Source: Deltaproteobacteria bacterium (lineage in GTDB: Bacteria; JAEEML01). Taken from it: a stretch of DNA of 6,279 bases. Positions within the stretch are counted from its first letter, which is position 1; every line of letters starts with the position of its first letter. Shown in pieces: positions 4,591 through 6,279 of this stretch. Where the stretch lies: the NCBI GenBank assembly GCA_016283195.1, contig JAEEML010000071.1, forward strand, positions 1 through 6,279, read 5' to 3'. Both the position numbers and the translations under genes were made by a program. The notes beneath the pieces were generated by a model, which was not told the DNA's origin, did not search any database, and saw nothing but the letters and a program-made list of their open reading frames with translations.

Positions 4591-6153
4591 GTGACTATCG
4601 GAATGACTGTGCTTATCGCCGTTATCGCCGCGGCGGTTGGCGCCCTGGGAGGTTTTTTTGGTTTTAGAGGATGGGATGCCATACGCAACGGCTCTTTACA
4701 GGAACGCAAAGAGACTATGCGCCGCGAAGCCGAACTTGAGCGCGACAATCTGCTCAAAGAGGCCGAAGCCAAGGCCAAAGAACAGGCTTTAAATGCGCGC
4801 AACGAATTTGAGCGCGAGGCGCGGAAACGCCGCGAAGAATACACTAAAAACGATAAGCGCATCCGCCAAAAAGAAGTTACAATCGACAAGAAAAACGAGC
4901 AGTTGGAGCACAAGGAGCAGGAGCTTAAAAAGAAAGAACAGGCTCTTAGCGTGCGCGAAAGCAAAATAGAAAAAGACGAACAGACCATCAGTTTTATGAC
5001 CGACCAGGTACAAAACAAACTTGAAGAGGTCTCCGGTCTTTCCCGCGAGGAGGCACGGCGCCGCTTAATGGCCAATTTGGAAGAATCGGCGCGCATTGAA
5101 GCCGCCAAATCCATCCGCCTCATCGAAAAAGAGGCAGCCGAAGAAGCGCATCAGCGGGCCCACATGGTTATTGCCTCGGCTATGCAGCGTCTCGCCGGCG
5201 AATATGTGGCCGAAAAAACAGTGAGCGTCGTTGACCTGCCCTCCGATGAAATGAAGGGGCGCATTATCGGCCGCGAAGGCCGCAATATCCGAGCTCTGGA
5301 AGCGGCCACCGGCGTGGATATTATCATTGATGACACTCCGGAAGCGGTTATTCTCTCCTGCTTTAACCCCATCCGCCGCGAGATTGGTAAGCTCTCCTTA
5401 GAACGGCTCATCAGCGACGGGCGTATTCACCCGGCGCGCATTGAAGAGGTGGTGCAAAAAGTCACTTCGGAAATGGCGCTCAATATCCAAAAAGCCGGCG
5501 AGCAGGCCACTTTTGAACTGGGCCTCCACGGTTTGCACCCGGAAATTGTGAAACATATCGGCAAGTTAAAATATCGTGTTACCGATGGGCAAAACCAATT
5601 GCAACACGCCATCGAAACGGGCTTCATCGCCGGTATGCTGGCTGCAGAACTCGGCCTTAAAGTCAAATTTGCCCGCCGGGCCGGCCTCTTGCACGATATC
5701 GGCAAAGCCGTTGACCAGGAAATTGAGGGCCCGCATTATGCCGTGGGTGCCGAGCTTTTGAAGCGCTACGGCGAGCGGCCGGAAATTGTCCACGCTGTGC
5801 GCTGCCACCATGAGGCGCTGGAATACAGCTCGCCCCTCGATGTCATTGTGCAGGCGGCCGATGAACTCAGCAAAAATCGCCCGGGGGCCAAAAAAGAGGC
5901 TATTGATACCTATATCCGCCGCCTGGAAGATGTGGAAAAGGTGGCTTCCGGCTTTGCCGGCGTCAACAAGAGTTACGCCATTCAGGCCGGCCGCGAAGTG
6001 CGCGTCATGGTTGATTTCAACGAAATCGACGACGACAAAATGTTTATTATTTGCAAGGATATAGCCAAAAAGATTGAAGAAGATCTCACCTATCCCGGGC
6101 AAATCAGAATCACTGTTATCCGCGAATCAAGAGCTATAGAACTTGCCAAGTAA
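4591..6153 (+). CDS. rny: Ribonuclease Y (membrane-anchored endoribonuclease with KH and HD domains)
   Basis: The protein has 520 residues, the usual length. RNase Y starts mRNA decay by cutting single-stranded RNA at the membrane. Residues about 4-25 form one membrane helix (VLIAVIAAAVGALGGFFGF). Residues about 30-200 are a highly charged coiled coil rich in E, K, R and Q. Residues about 211-275 are a KH RNA-binding domain with GRIIGREGRNIR (223-234). The HD domain holds H339, the LLHDIGKA motif with H368/D369, HH (406-407) and QAAD with D424, followed by NRPGAKKE as in known RNase Y. All expected catalytic residues are present. The GTG start puts the membrane helix right at the N-terminus. 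It lies 8 bases before the hydrolase gene and is probably co-transcribed with it. A long leader with hairpins precedes it. Confidence 0.97.
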   Translation: MTIGMTVLIAVIAAAVGALGGFFGFRGWDAIRNGSLQERKETMRREAELERDNLLKEAEAKAKEQALNARNEFEREARKRREEYTKNDKRIRQKEVTIDKKNEQLEHKEQELKKKEQALSVRESKIEKDEQTISFMTDQVQNKLEEVSGLSREEARRRLMANLEESARIEAAKSIRLIEKEAAEEAHQRAHMVIASAMQRLAGEYVAEKTVSVVDLPSDEMKGRIIGREGRNIRALEAATGVDIIIDDTPEAVILSCFNPIRREIGKLSLERLISDGRIHPARIEEVVQKVTSEMALNIQKAGEQATFELGLHGLHPEIVKHIGKLKYRVTDGQNQLQHAIETGFIAGMLAAELGLKVKFARRAGLLHDIGKAVDQEIEGPHYAVGAELLKRYGERPEIVHAVRCHHEALEYSSPLDVIVQAADELSKNRPGAKKEAIDTYIRRLEDVEKVASGFAGVNKSYAIQAGREVRVMVDFNEIDDDKMFIICKDIAKKIEEDLTYPGQIRITVIRESRAIELAK

Positions 6154-6161
6154 GGGTGCTC

Positions 6162-6279
6162 ATGCCTGGTTTTTATCATGTCATTCCCGTATGGCCCTTT
6201 GGCGCAAATTGCACCATTTTGCACGATGCGGATTCCCGGCGGGCCATGGTGGTTGACCCGGGCGGCGACGCTCCCTTAA
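6162..6279 (+). CDS. Metallo-beta-lactamase-fold hydrolase, N-terminal 39 residues only (cut by window end)
   Basis: Only the start is present. MPGFYHVIPVWPFGANCTIL followed by SRRAMVVDPGGDAP fits the first beta strands of glyoxalase II-like MBL-fold hydrolases, where xxNCxI and the VVIDPGGD turn are typical. The metal-binding HxHxDH motif would lie beyond position 6279, so activity cannot be judged. The ATG at 6162 is preceded by AAGGG (6152-6156), which overlaps the rny stop, with 5 bases spacing. The 8-base gap suggests one transcript with rny. The exact substrate (hydroxyacylglutathione or another thioester or phosphoester) cannot be told from this fragment. Confidence 0.8.
   Translation, partial: MPGFYHVIPVWPFGANCTILHDADSRRAMVVDPGGDAPL

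Noticed and set aside
4587-5123. 178-codon minus-strand ORF with Ser/Arg/Leu-rich protein opposite the coiled coil.
   Set aside because: Its composition is the direct reverse image of the Glu/Lys/Arg-rich coiled coil of RNase Y; it has no independent coding signal.
5566-6102. 178-codon minus-strand ORF inside rny.
   Set aside because: It is antisense to the HD domain of RNase Y, which explains the region fully, and it has no ribosome site or known motif.

Overview
The window looks like chromosomal DNA from a diderm bacterium outside the best-studied groups. Three things suggest this: a signal-peptidase-II type lipoprotein, an RNase Y instead of an RNase E-centred decay system, and a multidomain signalling operon of a kind seen in deltaproteobacterial-type and candidate-phylum genomes. 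No single gene fixes the phylum, so taxonomy stays open. There are no insertion sequences, CRISPR arrays, phage genes or integration scars.

Layout. Positions 1-179 hold two identical tRNA-Asn(GTT) genes in tandem on the minus strand. Positions 180-291 are a compact divergent promoter region in which the -35 boxes of the tRNA promoter (minus) and of the signalling operon (plus) overlap almost completely. Positions 292-2914 are a three-gene plus-strand operon: a PP2C phosphatase fused to a cyclic-nucleotide-binding domain; an FHA-GGDEF diguanylate cyclase 5 bases later; and a NifU/IscU-type Fe-S scaffold 11 bases later. Positions 2939-4171 hold a convergent minus-strand gene for a TPR-type lipoprotein with no recognised family, possibly preceded by a tiny overlapping leader ORF. 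Positions 4172-4590 are a long AT-rich intergenic region with a cluster of hairpins (about 4377-4483) that may be a structured RNA or the rny leader. Positions 4591-6153 encode RNase Y, followed after 8 bases by the start of a metallo-beta-lactamase-fold hydrolase cut by the window end.

How the genes may work together. The first two operon genes bring together protein dephosphorylation (PP2C), cyclic-nucleotide sensing (CAP_ED-type domain), phosphothreonine recognition (FHA) and c-di-GMP synthesis (GGDEF with an active GGEEF motif). A simple model is that an unidentified Ser/Thr kinase creates the phospho-ligand for the FHA domain, the phosphatase removes it under control of a bound nucleotide, and c-di-GMP output follows. 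This is inference, and no kinase is in the window. The Fe-S scaffold is probably co-transcribed and is the unexpected partner. RNase Y and the hydrolase form a separate unit.

The most useful places to look further are the PP2C-cNMP/FHA-GGDEF pair with its Fe-S partner, the altered I-site in the GGDEF domain, the structured region upstream of rny, and the overlapping divergent promoters.
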